The notes beneath the pieces were generated by a model, which made no database searches, had not been told where the DNA came from, and was given only the letters and a program-made list of their open reading frames with translations. 64,000 bases of DNA from NCBI RefSeq assembly GCF_002934265.1, contig NZ_PTIX01000015.1:62001-126000 (forward strand), given 5' to 3'. Of the stretch, positions 45,169 to 54,500 are shown one piece after another. Made by a program: the position numbers and the translations under genes. This DNA comes from Actinokineospora auranticolor. GTDB taxonomy: Bacteria; Actinomycetota; Actinomycetes; Mycobacteriales; Pseudonocardiaceae. Position 1 is the first letter of the stretch. Every line of letters begins with the position of its first letter.

Positions 45169-45512
45169 TCCGGGCACGCGCGGCCACCGCCGCCACCAAG
45201 CACACCACCGCGAGCGTCGACAGGATCGTCCGCACGATGTTCCAGGCCACCCACGGTCCCTCGTACTGCGCGCGCACCGCGGCCGGGTCCGCGTACGCCC
45301 GCGGCGGCCAGCCACTCGTTGAGCGGCACGCTGACCGCCATCGTCAGCGCGAAGGCGGCGGCGTAGAGGACGAGCGCCGCGACCGCCCACACCAGCACCC
45401 GCCGCACCGGTCGGCGGGTGTGCAGTGCCAAGGCCACGGCGGTGAGCACCAGCGCCCCGAAGAAACTCGGCGCGAAGGCAACGTTGCGGACGACGGCGTT
45501 GATGCCGCGCAT
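45146..45512 (-). pseudogene. DUF1772 (anthrone oxygenase-like) remnant
   Basis: From 45512 the minus strand reads MRGINAVVRNVAFAPSFFGA, LVLTAVALALHTRRPVRRVL and ALVLYAAAFALTMAVSVPLN, the later two-thirds of a DUF1772 membrane protein. The frame slips near 45300 and the last helix (ending near 45146) is in another frame. The N-terminal helix that should precede MRGINA is missing because the DNA changes to a TetR remnant at about 45515-45535. Confidence 0.65.
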
Positions 45513-45534
45513 CGAGGCGACAAAGGCGCGGTCG

Positions 45535-46078
45535 TCGAGCCTCTACGCCTGGTTCGGCAACCGCACCGGTCTGCTCGCCGACCTGATCCGCCGCCAAGCC
45601 GACACCGTCACCGCGGCCGTGACCACCGCCCTCGCGACCCCCGCCCCGTTCCGCGACCAACTGATCACCATCGCCGAGAACCTGCTGGGCCTGCTGGTGA
45701 GCCCCCCGTCCCCGGCAATCAACCGAGCCGCGATGGCCGCCCCCGAACTCGCAGAATTGGTACTCCAACACGGCCGACACACAACGGGCCCTCTGGTCGA
45801 GTCCTACCTGGCCGCCAACGGCATCCCGAACCCCGGACGCCTTCCGACTCCTCTACGGCCTGGTGATCCAAGACCACCAAATCCGCGCCCTACTAGGCGA
45901 AACACCCCCGTCCGACCCCAGAGCGGAAGCAAGAGTCGCAGTCGACCGCTTCCTCACCCTGACCGCCGCGAATACCCCACGTGGCGCTGACCGCCAGCCT
46001 CCACCCGGAGCCTGGCGCGAACCGCTCCTGCCGCTATCACCTCCGGTCCACGACGGACACGGTGATGCCGTCGACTGA
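45535..46078 (+). pseudogene. TetR-family regulator remnant lacking its HTH start
   Basis: Begins in mid-HTH with SSLYAWFGNRTGLLADLIRR, then a TetR ligand domain (FRDQLITIAENLLGLLVSPP, LAELVLQHGRHTTGPLVESY). The frame changes near 45838 and continues as FRLLYGLVIQDHQIRALLGE with AEARVAVDRFLTLTAA. No start codon or first two HTH helices exist. It abuts the DUF1772 remnant head to head. Confidence 0.65.
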
Positions 46079-46228
46079 GGTCCACCGGACCCGCGCAGCC
46101 AACCAGCGATCCCCGAGCCGAGGCACGTGTGGTCAAGGCAGGTTTACGTGGGAAACCGTGCCGGAACGGATACACGAAGAGTCGCGTTGTCCGTGCTGCG
46201 CGGGTTTTCGGGAGCTTGGGTTTCACCT

Positions 46229-46262
46229 GGGCCGCGCGGTTTCCGGTGGGATCGCGCGGCCC
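46229..46262. terminator. Hairpin between TetR remnant and LD-carboxypeptidase gene
   Basis: GGGCCGCGCG (46229-46238) pairs perfectly with CGCGCGGCCC (46253-46262), 14-base loop, just beyond the end of the minus-strand peptidase gene. Confidence 0.55.
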
Positions 46263-46272
46263 ACGGGCGGTG

Positions 46273-47190
46273 CTAGGAGAGCACCGGTTCCGTCATGATC
46301 AGCGTGCCGTCGTCGGCGTCGAGGGTGGCGTCGGCGCCCAGGGGGATCGTGAGTTGGCCCGGGCAGTGGCCGAAGCCTAGTTCCCAGACCATCGGGATGC
46401 CGAGCCCCCCGAGCAGGTCCTCCGTCACCCCGTAGATCTCCGACAGGTCCCCGCACCCCGACCACGACCCCAGCGCGATCCCCGACACCCCGGTGAACCA
46501 GCCCGCCCGCAGCAGCTGCGTCAGCATCCGGTCCACCCGGTACGGCGACTCCCCAACGTCCTCGAGCAGCAGGATCGCCCCGTCCGGCGGCGGGTAGAAG
46601 TCCGCGGCGCCCAGGGTTGTGGAGATCAGGGAGAGGTTGCCGCCCACCGTGCGGCCTCGGGCCAGGCCGTGGCCCGCCGTCGCGGTTTTGGGGCCGATGA
46701 GGCGTTTCACGCTCTCCGGGTAGAACAGGGTGTCCTGGAGGTGGCGTTGGGCCTCCTCGTCGAACAGGGTGCCCGCCATCATCGGGCCGAACAGGGTCAC
46801 CAGGTCCAGGCGCTCGCCGAGGGCGGCGTGCAGGACGGTCGTGTCGCTGGAGCCGACGAACACCTTGGGACCCGCCGCGGCCAGCTCGTCCCAGTCCAGC
46901 AGGTCGACCAGGCGCTGGGAGCCGTAGCCGCCCCGCGCGCACAGGACCGCCTCGACCTCGGGGTCGGTCCACGCCTTCTGGAAGTCCGCGGCCCGGGTGG
47001 TGTCGGCGCCCGCCAGGTACGGCAGCTTCGGGTGGCGGTCGAGGACGTGGTCGCCGACCTTCACCACCAGGTCCCACGACTGGAGCACCGCGACGCCCCG
47101 GGCCAGCTGGTCCGGGTCCACCGGCCCGGCCGGGGCGACCAGCGCCACCGTCGAGCCCGGGCGCAGGCGGGCGGGGTGGGTGCGGTTCAT
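46273..47190 (-). CDS. S66-family LD-carboxypeptidase
   Basis: 305 residues. S66 landmarks: PGSTVALVAPAGPVDPDQLA, ARGGYGSQRLVDLLDWDELA, KVFVGSSDTT (nucleophile Ser), ILLLEDVGE (Glu) and FGHCPGQLTIPLGADATLD (His). The enzyme releases the terminal D-Ala from murein tetrapeptides during peptidoglycan recycling, or a microcin-like peptide in MccF relatives. ATG overlaps the upstream S9 peptidase stop (ATGA), so the two peptidases form an operon. Confidence 0.9.
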   Translation of the reverse strand: MNRTHPARLRPGSTVALVAPAGPVDPDQLARGVAVLQSWDLVVKVGDHVLDRHPKLPYLAGADTTRAADFQKAWTDPEVEAVLCARGGYGSQRLVDLLDWDELAAAGPKVFVGSSDTTVLHAALGERLDLVTLFGPMMAGTLFDEEAQRHLQDTLFYPESVKRLIGPKTATAGHGLARGRTVGGNLSLISTTLGAADFYPPPDGAILLLEDVGESPYRVDRMLTQLLRAGWFTGVSGIALGSWSGCGDLSEIYGVTEDLLGGLGIPMVWELGFGHCPGQLTIPLGADATLDADDGTLIMTEPVLS

Positions 47191-49097
47191 CGGTGCAGCT
47201 CCAGGGTCGGGGCGTCGGTGTCGAAGCCGAAGACCTGACCGTAGAACGACAGCTCCGCCTCGTGGGCCGTGACGATGGTCTCCGCGCGCCGGAAGCCGTG
47301 GCTCTCGCCCTCGAACGTCAGGTACGCGTGCGGCACACCGGTGCCGTCGAGCGCCGCGACGAACCGGTTGGCCTGCGCGGGCGGGCACACCGGGTCGTCC
47401 AGGCCCTGTAGCAGCAGTACCGGACCGGCGAGGGTGTCGACGTGGTTGATCGGCGAGAGCGCCAGGTACCGCTCGCGGTGCTCCGGCAGGCTCCCGACCA
47501 GGCCCTCGACGTAGCGGGACTCGAAGTCGTGGCTGTCGACGCCGCCCTCGGCCCACGGGGACAGGTCCAGGATCGGGAAGCTGATCGCGGCGCACGCGAA
47601 CACGTCCACCGTGGTGATCGCCGCCGCCGCGGTCCACCCGCCCGCGCTCCCGCCCCGGATCGCCAACCGGCGCGGGTCCGCGGTGCCCTCGGCGACCAGG
47701 GCCCGGGCGACGGTGGCGCAGTCGCGGACGTCGGCGACGCCCCAGGCGCCGTTGAGCAACTCGCGGAACGCGCGCCCGTAGCCGGTGGACCCGGCGTAGT
47801 CGACCTCGACGACCCCGATGCCGCGGCTGGTGAAGTACGCGATGTCCAGGTTGCGCGCGGGGGTGACCCGCGAGGTCGGGCCGCTGTGCGGGTACACCAC
47901 GTACGGCGGCAGCTCCCCGTCCGGCGCCGCGAAGTCCGGGTTGGTCGGCGGGTACGCGTACGCGGGCACCCGGTACCCGTCCGGGCTGTCGAACGACCGC
48001 GCCACCGGCTCGGGCAGGTACTCGGCGTACGCCGACTCCTCGGCCCCGGCCAGGTCGACCAGCTCCCCTGTGGACAGGTCCAGCCGCACCGGCCGCCACC
48101 CCTCGCGCGGTCCACCGGCCGCGCCGACCACCACGCCGTCGGGGGTCGCGTCGAAGTGCGTCCACAGCGGCAGGTCGGTCTCCACGTCGGTGACCGTGCC
48201 GCTGCGCTCGTCGAGCACCGCCAGCCGGTCGTCGCGCAGCACCGCGTACCGGCCCCGGCCCAGCGGCGCGAACCACCGGTAGCCCAGCTGCCACAGCGGG
48301 CCGCCCAGCTCGTACTCGCCGGGCGCCAGCGTCGCCGCGGCACCGTCCACACCGATACGACGCAGGTTCCACCAGCCGTCCGGGTCGGTCAGCACCAGCA
48401 GGGCGTCCGCCGACTCCCACTCCACCTGGCACACCGACTCACGCGGCCCACCCGCCACCACCCGGTGCGCGCCCAGCGTCCCGTCGGCGGTGACCGCGGC
48501 CACGCACAGCTCGGTGCCGTCCCACGGCATCGCCGGGTGCTCCCAGCCCAGCCACGCCACGTGACGGCCGTCGGGGCTCGGCTTCGGGCCGGACATGAAG
48601 TGGTGGGTGCGGCCCAGCACCCGCGGCTCGCCGCCGTCGAGGGGCACGGCGACCAGTTCGCGGAAGTTGTCGTGGTCCTCCCGCACGCACCACACCTCGG
48701 TGCCGTCCGGGCCCGCCACCAGGTCGGTGTACCGCAGCCCCTGGGGCTCATTCGGCTCCGGGGTGATCGGTCGGGGCTCGGCGCCGTCGAGGTCGGTGAG
48801 GTAGAGCCGCTGGTCGACCCAGTGGGTGAACACGACGCGGCCGGACATGACCAGGTACGGCAGACCGCCGTACTCGTGCACCCGGTTGCGGACGTTCCAC
48901 GGCGCCGGGGTCAGCTCGCGGACCCGCGCGCCGTCGTGGCGCACCAGGGTCACGCGGCCCCCGTCGGCGGGTCGGTCCTCGACCCAGAACGTGTCCGGAC
49001 CGTGCGCGCGCACCCAGCGCGGCCTGCTGTCGGCGCGGGCCACGTCGGCGGCGCCGAGCGGGGAAACCCACGTACCGTATGGAGCGATCTTCACCAC
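47187..49097 (-). CDS. S9 prolyl oligopeptidase-family peptidase
   Basis: 636 residues. N-terminal beta-propeller (repeats such as YLTDLDGAEPRPITPEPNEP, LVAGPDGTEVWCVRED), C-terminal alpha/beta hydrolase: RGGSAGGWTAAAA (Ser), LLLQGLDDPVCP (Asp), FEGESHGFRRAE (His). Cytoplasmic by absence of a signal peptide. It cleaves short peptides, consistent with its pairing with the LD-carboxypeptidase in peptide recycling. Tandem GTG codons at 49097 and 49094 are candidate starts. Confidence 0.9.
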   Translation of the reverse strand: MVKIAPYGTWVSPLGAADVARADSRPRWVRAHGPDTFWVEDRPADGGRVTLVRHDGARVRELTPAPWNVRNRVHEYGGLPYLVMSGRVVFTHWVDQRLYLTDLDGAEPRPITPEPNEPQGLRYTDLVAGPDGTEVWCVREDHDNFRELVAVPLDGGEPRVLGRTHHFMSGPKPSPDGRHVAWLGWEHPAMPWDGTELCVAAVTADGTLGAHRVVAGGPRESVCQVEWESADALLVLTDPDGWWNLRRIGVDGAAATLAPGEYELGGPLWQLGYRWFAPLGRGRYAVLRDDRLAVLDERSGTVTDVETDLPLWTHFDATPDGVVVGAAGGPREGWRPVRLDLSTGELVDLAGAEESAYAEYLPEPVARSFDSPDGYRVPAYAYPPTNPDFAAPDGELPPYVVYPHSGPTSRVTPARNLDIAYFTSRGIGVVEVDYAGSTGYGRAFRELLNGAWGVADVRDCATVARALVAEGTADPRRLAIRGGSAGGWTAAAAITTVDVFACAAISFPILDLSPWAEGGVDSHDFESRYVEGLVGSLPEHRERYLALSPINHVDTLAGPVLLLQGLDDPVCPPAQANRFVAALDGTGVPHAYLTFEGESHGFRRAETIVTAHEAELSFYGQVFGFDTDAPTLELHR

Positions 49098-49209
49098 AGG
49101 CAGGACCCTACCGAGTCCCGTCCGATCGCCCGATACGGTTTAGGTGTGCGGCGACACCGGCGGGTACGGCCTGCCCGTCCCGACGATGTCCCATAAGGTC
49201 GGAGGTGCC

Positions 49210-49776
49210 ATGGCCCGTGTCATCCACGTCTTCCGTCAGCCCGACCGCTTCATAGCCGGAACGGTCGGGCAGCCCGGCGACCGCACGTTCTACCTGCAGG
49301 CCGTCGAGAGCGCCCGCACGGTCAGCGTGACCATCGAGAAGCAGCAGGTCGCGGTGCTCGCCGAGCGCATCGGGTCGCTGCTGGAGGAGGTCCACCGCCG
49401 CTTCGGCGCCGAGGTCGACGACCGGGTCGAGGACGACGACGTCGACGCCGAGCCGCTCCAGGTGCCGGTCGAGGAGGAGTTCCGGGTGGGCACCATGGGC
49501 CTGGGCTGGGACGCCGAGACCCGCGCGGTGGTCATCGAGCTGCTCGCCGCCACCGAGGGCGAGGTCGACGAGTCGGTGGTGCTCGACGACACCGAGGACG
49601 GCCCGGACGCGGTGCGGGTGTTCCTGTCCCCGACCGAGGCCCGCGCCTTCGCCGAGCGCGCCGACCGGGTGGTCAACGCGGGCCGCAAGCCGTGCCCGCT
49701 GTGCGGGGAACCACTGGACCCGGAGGGGCACGTGTGCCCGCGGCAGAACGGGTACCGCCGCAGCGAAGAGGACTGA
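49210..49776 (+). CDS. DUF3090 family protein
   Basis: 188 residues. Starts MARVIHVFRQPDRFIAGTVG after GGAGGTGCC; ends with a zinc-ribbon pair KPCPLCGEPLDPEGHVCPRQ NGY (two CxxC-like sets). This actinobacterial family has no established biochemical role and is characteristically followed by an SCO1664-type gene, as here (6 bases). Confidence 0.88.
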   Translation: MARVIHVFRQPDRFIAGTVGQPGDRTFYLQAVESARTVSVTIEKQQVAVLAERIGSLLEEVHRRFGAEVDDRVEDDDVDAEPLQVPVEEEFRVGTMGLGWDAETRAVVIELLAATEGEVDESVVLDDTEDGPDAVRVFLSPTEARAFAERADRVVNAGRKPCPLCGEPLDPEGHVCPRQNGYRRSEED

Positions 49777-49782
49777 CCCGCC

Positions 49783-50580
49783 GTGCTGCCCACCGACCCC
49801 GACGCCGGGGAGTTCCTGCGCCACGGCACCCTGGACATCGAGGGCAGGCTGGTCGACGCGTCCAACGCGACCCTGTTCTGCGCCATCGAGGCCGAGGGCG
49901 TCGAGGCCAAGTGCGTGTACAAGCCGATCCGCGGCGAGCGCCCGCTGTGGGACTTCCCCGACGGCACGCTGGCGGGCCGCGAGGTGGCCGCGTACCTGGT
50001 GTCGCGGGCGGCCGGGCTGGCGGTCATCCCGCCGACGGTGCTGCGCCAGGGCCCCTTCGGGCCGGGGATGGCGCAGCTGTGGGTGGACACCAAGGAGGGC
50101 GACGACCTGGTCGACGTCCTGGCACCGGACGAGCTGCCCCAGGGCTGGCGCCCGGTGCTGCGCGCCCTGGACCGCTACGGCGACCCGGCCGTCCTGGCCC
50201 ACTCGAACGCCGCCCCGGTCGCGCTGATGGCCGCCCTCGACGTCGTGCTGAACAACGCCGACCGCAAGGGCGGGCACGTCCTGCACGGCACCGACGGCGG
50301 CGTCTACGGCGTCGACCACGGCATCTGCCTGCACCAGGAGCCGAAGCTGCGCACGGTGCTGTGGGGCTGGGCGGGGGAGGCGCTGCCGGACGAGGCGGTC
50401 GACGCCCTGCACACCCTGTCGGCCGCGTTACGCGGGGACGACCTGCCCGAGGAACTGGCCCCGCACATCACCCTGACCGAGATCGCCGCCCTGCGCTCCC
50501 GCACCCAGGCCCTGCTCGCCGCCCCGGTCTTCCCCGAACCCGACGAGGACGGCCGCCCCATCCCGTGGCCCGCGTTCTGA
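49783..50580 (+). CDS. SCO1664-family kinase-like protein
   Basis: 265 residues. CVYKPIRGERPLWDF supplies an ATP-type Lys loop; ALDVVLNNADRKGGHVL and GVYGVDHGICLH form the catalytic and metal loops of PI3/4-kinase-like and HipA-like folds. Substrate unknown. GTG start six bases after the DUF3090 stop; the pair is conserved in actinomycetes. Confidence 0.85.
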   Translation: MLPTDPDAGEFLRHGTLDIEGRLVDASNATLFCAIEAEGVEAKCVYKPIRGERPLWDFPDGTLAGREVAAYLVSRAAGLAVIPPTVLRQGPFGPGMAQLWVDTKEGDDLVDVLAPDELPQGWRPVLRALDRYGDPAVLAHSNAAPVALMAALDVVLNNADRKGGHVLHGTDGGVYGVDHGICLHQEPKLRTVLWGWAGEALPDEAVDALHTLSAALRGDDLPEELAPHITLTEIAALRSRTQALLAAPVFPEPDEDGRPIPWPAF

Positions 50581-50662
50581 CGCGGCGAACCCGGCCATTC
50601 CGGACCCGCGCCCGGTGCCGGTGTGCAAGGCTCTGGCCGATGGCCGTTCAGGGGGAACGGCA

Positions 50663-51529
50663 GTGGGGGAGCAGAGCGTGACCGAGTGGTACGAGGGCGC
50701 GGGCGCCGTGGAGAGCGTCGCCGGGTTCGTCGACACGTTGACCGGTGAGTCCGAGGGTGAGGGCGTCGACGTCATCGACGCCGCCATCGGGGGCGCCGGG
50801 ATGGTCGTCGACGTGGTCGGCTCGGCCGCCGACCCCCTCAGCTCGGTCATCTCGGCCGGTGTCGGCTGGCTGTTGGAGCACATCAGCTTCCTCCGCGAGC
50901 CCCTCGACGCCCTGCTCGGCAACCCGGACGAGATCAACGCGAACACCGACCAGCTCAAGTCCGCCGCCCTTGAGATGAAGATGGTCGCCCAAGAACACCG
51001 GGACGACGTTCAGGCGATGGGCGGCTCCTGGTCCGGCGAGTCGAACGAGGCGTTCCGGGCGTCGCAGGAACAGATGGCGGCGCAGTACGAGGCGCTCGGC
51101 AAGACGATGGACGGCACGGCCGCGATCTACGCGTTGTCCGGCGCGCTGGTCTGCGAGCTGCGCGCCATGGTCTTCGACTGGATCTCCGACCTGATCGGCG
51201 ACCTGGTCACAGGCGCGATCATCGCCGCCGCGTCGGCCACGGTGACCCTCGGCAGCTCGGTCGCCACCTATGCGGGTTATGCCATGGGCAAGGCGATCAG
51301 GCTGTCCACCAAGATCGCCGGGCGGCTGAAGAAGCTGCTTGAGGCGATGGAGCGATTCGGCAAAAGGATCGGCGAGCTGTCGAAGAAGATGTCCGGCCTG
51401 ATGAAGGGCCTGGAGAAGTTCTCCGACTACGGCGACTACGCCAAGACCGCCTACGACGCGGTCAAGCCGTACGAGATGCCGCAGACCCAACCGCAGACCC
51501 CTGGCGTCAACCCCGGCTTGGCCCACTGA
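50663..51529 (+). CDS. WXG100-like type VII secretion partner protein
   Basis: About 288 residues. AMGGSWSGESNEAF is a W-x-G helix-turn-helix, flanked by long helices (NTDQLKSAALEMKMVAQEHR; FRASQEQMAAQYEALGKTMD). A hydrophobic stretch follows (LVTGAIIAAASATVTLGSSV) and an amphipathic Lys-rich C-terminus (KRIGELSKKMSGLMKGLEKF). GTG codons at 50663 and 50678 both have G-rich ribosome sites. It sits 8 bases before the giant toxin gene and is the obvious ESX co-substrate or chaperone for it. Confidence 0.75.
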   Translation: MGEQSVTEWYEGAGAVESVAGFVDTLTGESEGEGVDVIDAAIGGAGMVVDVVGSAADPLSSVISAGVGWLLEHISFLREPLDALLGNPDEINANTDQLKSAALEMKMVAQEHRDDVQAMGGSWSGESNEAFRASQEQMAAQYEALGKTMDGTAAIYALSGALVCELRAMVFDWISDLIGDLVTGAIIAAASATVTLGSSVATYAGYAMGKAIRLSTKIAGRLKKLLEAMERFGKRIGELSKKMSGLMKGLEKFSDYGDYAKTAYDAVKPYEMPQTQPQTPGVNPGLAH

Positions 51530-51536
51530 CCGACAG

Positions 51537-54500
51537 ATGCGCAGGCACGGCGATTCCCCCGGTGGCAGCCACGGGGGAACCACCCACCACGGCGGGTCGA
51601 GCACACCCACCCCGGGCGGCTCCGTCGGTCCCGGGTCCGGAGTCGGATCCGGGACGGGCATGGACCCCGATGGCATGGACGCCATCGGCAACCGCATCTC
51701 CGGTCGCGGCGGCCAACTCCGCGACGGCGTCGGCGGCAAGCTCAACATCGGCGCCTCGTCGCAGAGCGCGGGGGTGTTCGGCCAAGTCGCCATGTTCAAG
51801 GCGGATGAGGCGATCAAGACCGCCCGCGAGGGCGTCCAGCGGGCGGCGGAATCAGCGGAGACCAGCGGGCGGAAGGTCAAGGACACCGCGCAGGCGGCCC
51901 GCGACACCGACCGGTCGAACGCGTCCAACCTCGGCCGCTCCGGCGACGGCCTGGGCAAGACCGCGCCCCGCGCGTCCTCCGACTCAAGCGTCGCACCACG
52001 GACGGCGAACGCCCCGGGCGCGGCAAGACCAAGCGGCGCACCGGCGGTGTCGGGCGGCACCGACACCGCCCCTCGTGGCCCGGCGGGCACTCCGGGCGCT
52101 CCCCGCCAGGTCAACAACCCCACCGCGACGGGCACGCCGCAACAGACCCCCACCGGCCCGACCAACCGACCGACCTCCGCACCCCGCGTGCCAGGCACTG
52201 CGGAGCAGGCCGGCCCGCCGGCCGCGTCTCGCACCCCCGGCGGGGGCCCGGCGACCGCGCAAGCAGGCGCCTCTGCCGGTGCACGCCCTCCGGACCTGTC
52301 CGGCCGCACACCCGGAACCCAGCCATCCGGCGGCCCACCCATGGGCACGGCTGGTTCACGCCCTCCCACCACACAAGCGGGCACCCCAACCGGTGCACGC
52401 CCACCCGGCGCTCAACCGGCCGGCGGGCCTGCTTCGCGTCCCTCGACCGCCGCCGGCGCTCCGGCAGGCTCGCGCGGTGCCCAGCCGACCGCAGGCCCGT
52501 CAACGGGCACCCCGGGCTCGCGTCCTTCCACTGCCCAGGCGGGCAACCCCGCGGGATCGCGTCCGCCGGGCGCTCCGGGAGGCGGCACACCAGCAGGCAA
52601 CCCGGCCTCCCGTCCGTCGGCGGCTGCCGGCGCCCAGGCCGGCTCGCGTGCGCACGGCGCCCAGCCGACCGGCGGCCTGTCGGCAGGTACTCCCGGCACG
52701 CGCCCTCTCAGTGCGCAGGCAGGTGCCCCGGCCGGCTCGCGTCCACCGGGCACGCCAGCAGGTACTCCGGCCTCCCGTCCGTCGACGGCGGCCGGTGCCC
52801 CGGTTTCACCCGCACCCGCGACCCAATCGACCGGCGGCCCGCTCACAAGTGCTCCCGGCACTCGTCCCCCCACTGCCCAGGCGGGCGCACCGGCAGGCTC
52901 GCGTCCATCAGTCACCCAGTCGACTGGTGGCCCGTCCACGGGCACCCCAGGCTCACGTCCGCATGGTGCCCAGCAGGCAGCTGGTCCGCCCTCGGGTGCC
53001 ACCGCTTCCCGCTCCTCGTCTGCGGCAGGCACCCCAAGCAGTCCGACAGGTGCACAGCCGACCAATGGGCCGACTACGGGCACCCCTGCCTCTCGGCCCG
53101 CGACCGGGGCAGGCGCTCCCGGCGGCTCGCGTCCGCCTGGCATCCAGCCCACTGGCGGCCCGTCGGCGGGCACCCCGGGTTCCCTCCCCCCGCCCGGCTC
53201 CCGTCCGCTTGGTGCTCAGCCACCCGGTGGTCCCGCTCGTCCGCCGACCGCCGCCGGCGGGCTGCCGGGTGGTTCCCGTCCGACCGGCGCGGATCCCGGC
53301 CCGTCGACGAACCCGCCCCGGCCCGCCATCGGCCAGCCGGGTGCCCATCAGCCTGGCGCTCAGGCCGGCCCGGCCAACCGCATCGCCGACGCGCTGTCCG
53401 GTGGGGCACCACGTCAGGGAGGAGTGCAGGCCGGTCCGCACGCGCCGGCGGGCTTCCGGCCGAACGCTCCCGGTGGGCACCCCGGCTTCCCGGGCGGCGC
53501 CACCCCGGATGGCACGCGGACCTCGCCGGGCCGTGTTCCGGGGACGTTGCCCGGTGATCCCGCTGCCGGGCCCGGTCGGCCGCCGAACGTGCCCCGACAG
53601 CACCCGGGAGCGCCCGCCGCCTACTCCGGTCACCCGGGAAACCCACCCCAGGGCGTTCGCCCACCCGGCCAGACGCCTCCCCACGGCGGGTTCCCGCCGG
53701 GAGGTAGGCCGCCCGCGCCCCAGGGCAACCCGCACGGCGGACCCACACGCCCCGGCGGCTTCGCCCCGCCGCCGAACCGCCCTTTCCACCAGGCGCCGCC
53801 ACCCGGCCACCGACCGCCACTTCAGCACGGACCGCAGGCACCCCACCCGGGTCGGCCGGGTGTCCCGCCGGGGCAGCACCGGGGCAACGGCGGATGGCAG
53901 GGCAACCCGCCGCCCGGGCCTGGCGCGCCGCCGCGGCGGCCCGGGCCGCCCGAGAACGCGTGGTCGACCCGGCCGGAGACACAGCCGTCCGGGCCCGCGT
54001 TCACCCCCGACCAGCTCCGCGAGTACGGCATCGACCGCGGCGACTCGGACCGCCCGCCCGTGGCGATGCACGGCGTCGACCCGACGAAGTACGGCGTGGC
54101 CAAGGTGATCGTCCGCAAGATCATCGACTGGTTGCACCGCGATCACACGCTGTACCGCGGCGACGCCCGGTCCCCGGAGGAGCTCGCGGCGGCCAGCGGT
54201 TTCCTCCCGCCGTACACGAACCGCCCGGAGTGGGCCTCGAAGTACCCGAACGGTGTCACCCCGGACATCGCCCAGCACGCCGACGGCCAGACCAACGCCT
54301 TCGTCTCCACCTCGACCGACCGCAAGACCGCCGAGGACTTCGCGCTCGGCCGGTACCTCTACGAGATCACCGCACCGGGCGGTATCTACTCCGACGCAAC
54401 CCTGTACCCGAGCACCGGCAAGAAGGACCGCGGCGAGTCGGAGGTCCTCTTCCCCGGCGGCATCGACTGGAAGTACGTCAAGGGCTGGTACAAGATGACG

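Noticed and set aside
52180-53370. Possible CRISPR-like repeat array
   Set aside because: Repeats are degenerate, in frame and coding, with no constant spacer length.
51562-54108. Second long plus-strand frame inside the toxin repeat region
   Set aside because: Arg/Pro-rich out-of-frame translation of the repeat DNA; the toxin frame continues into real enzymatic domains.
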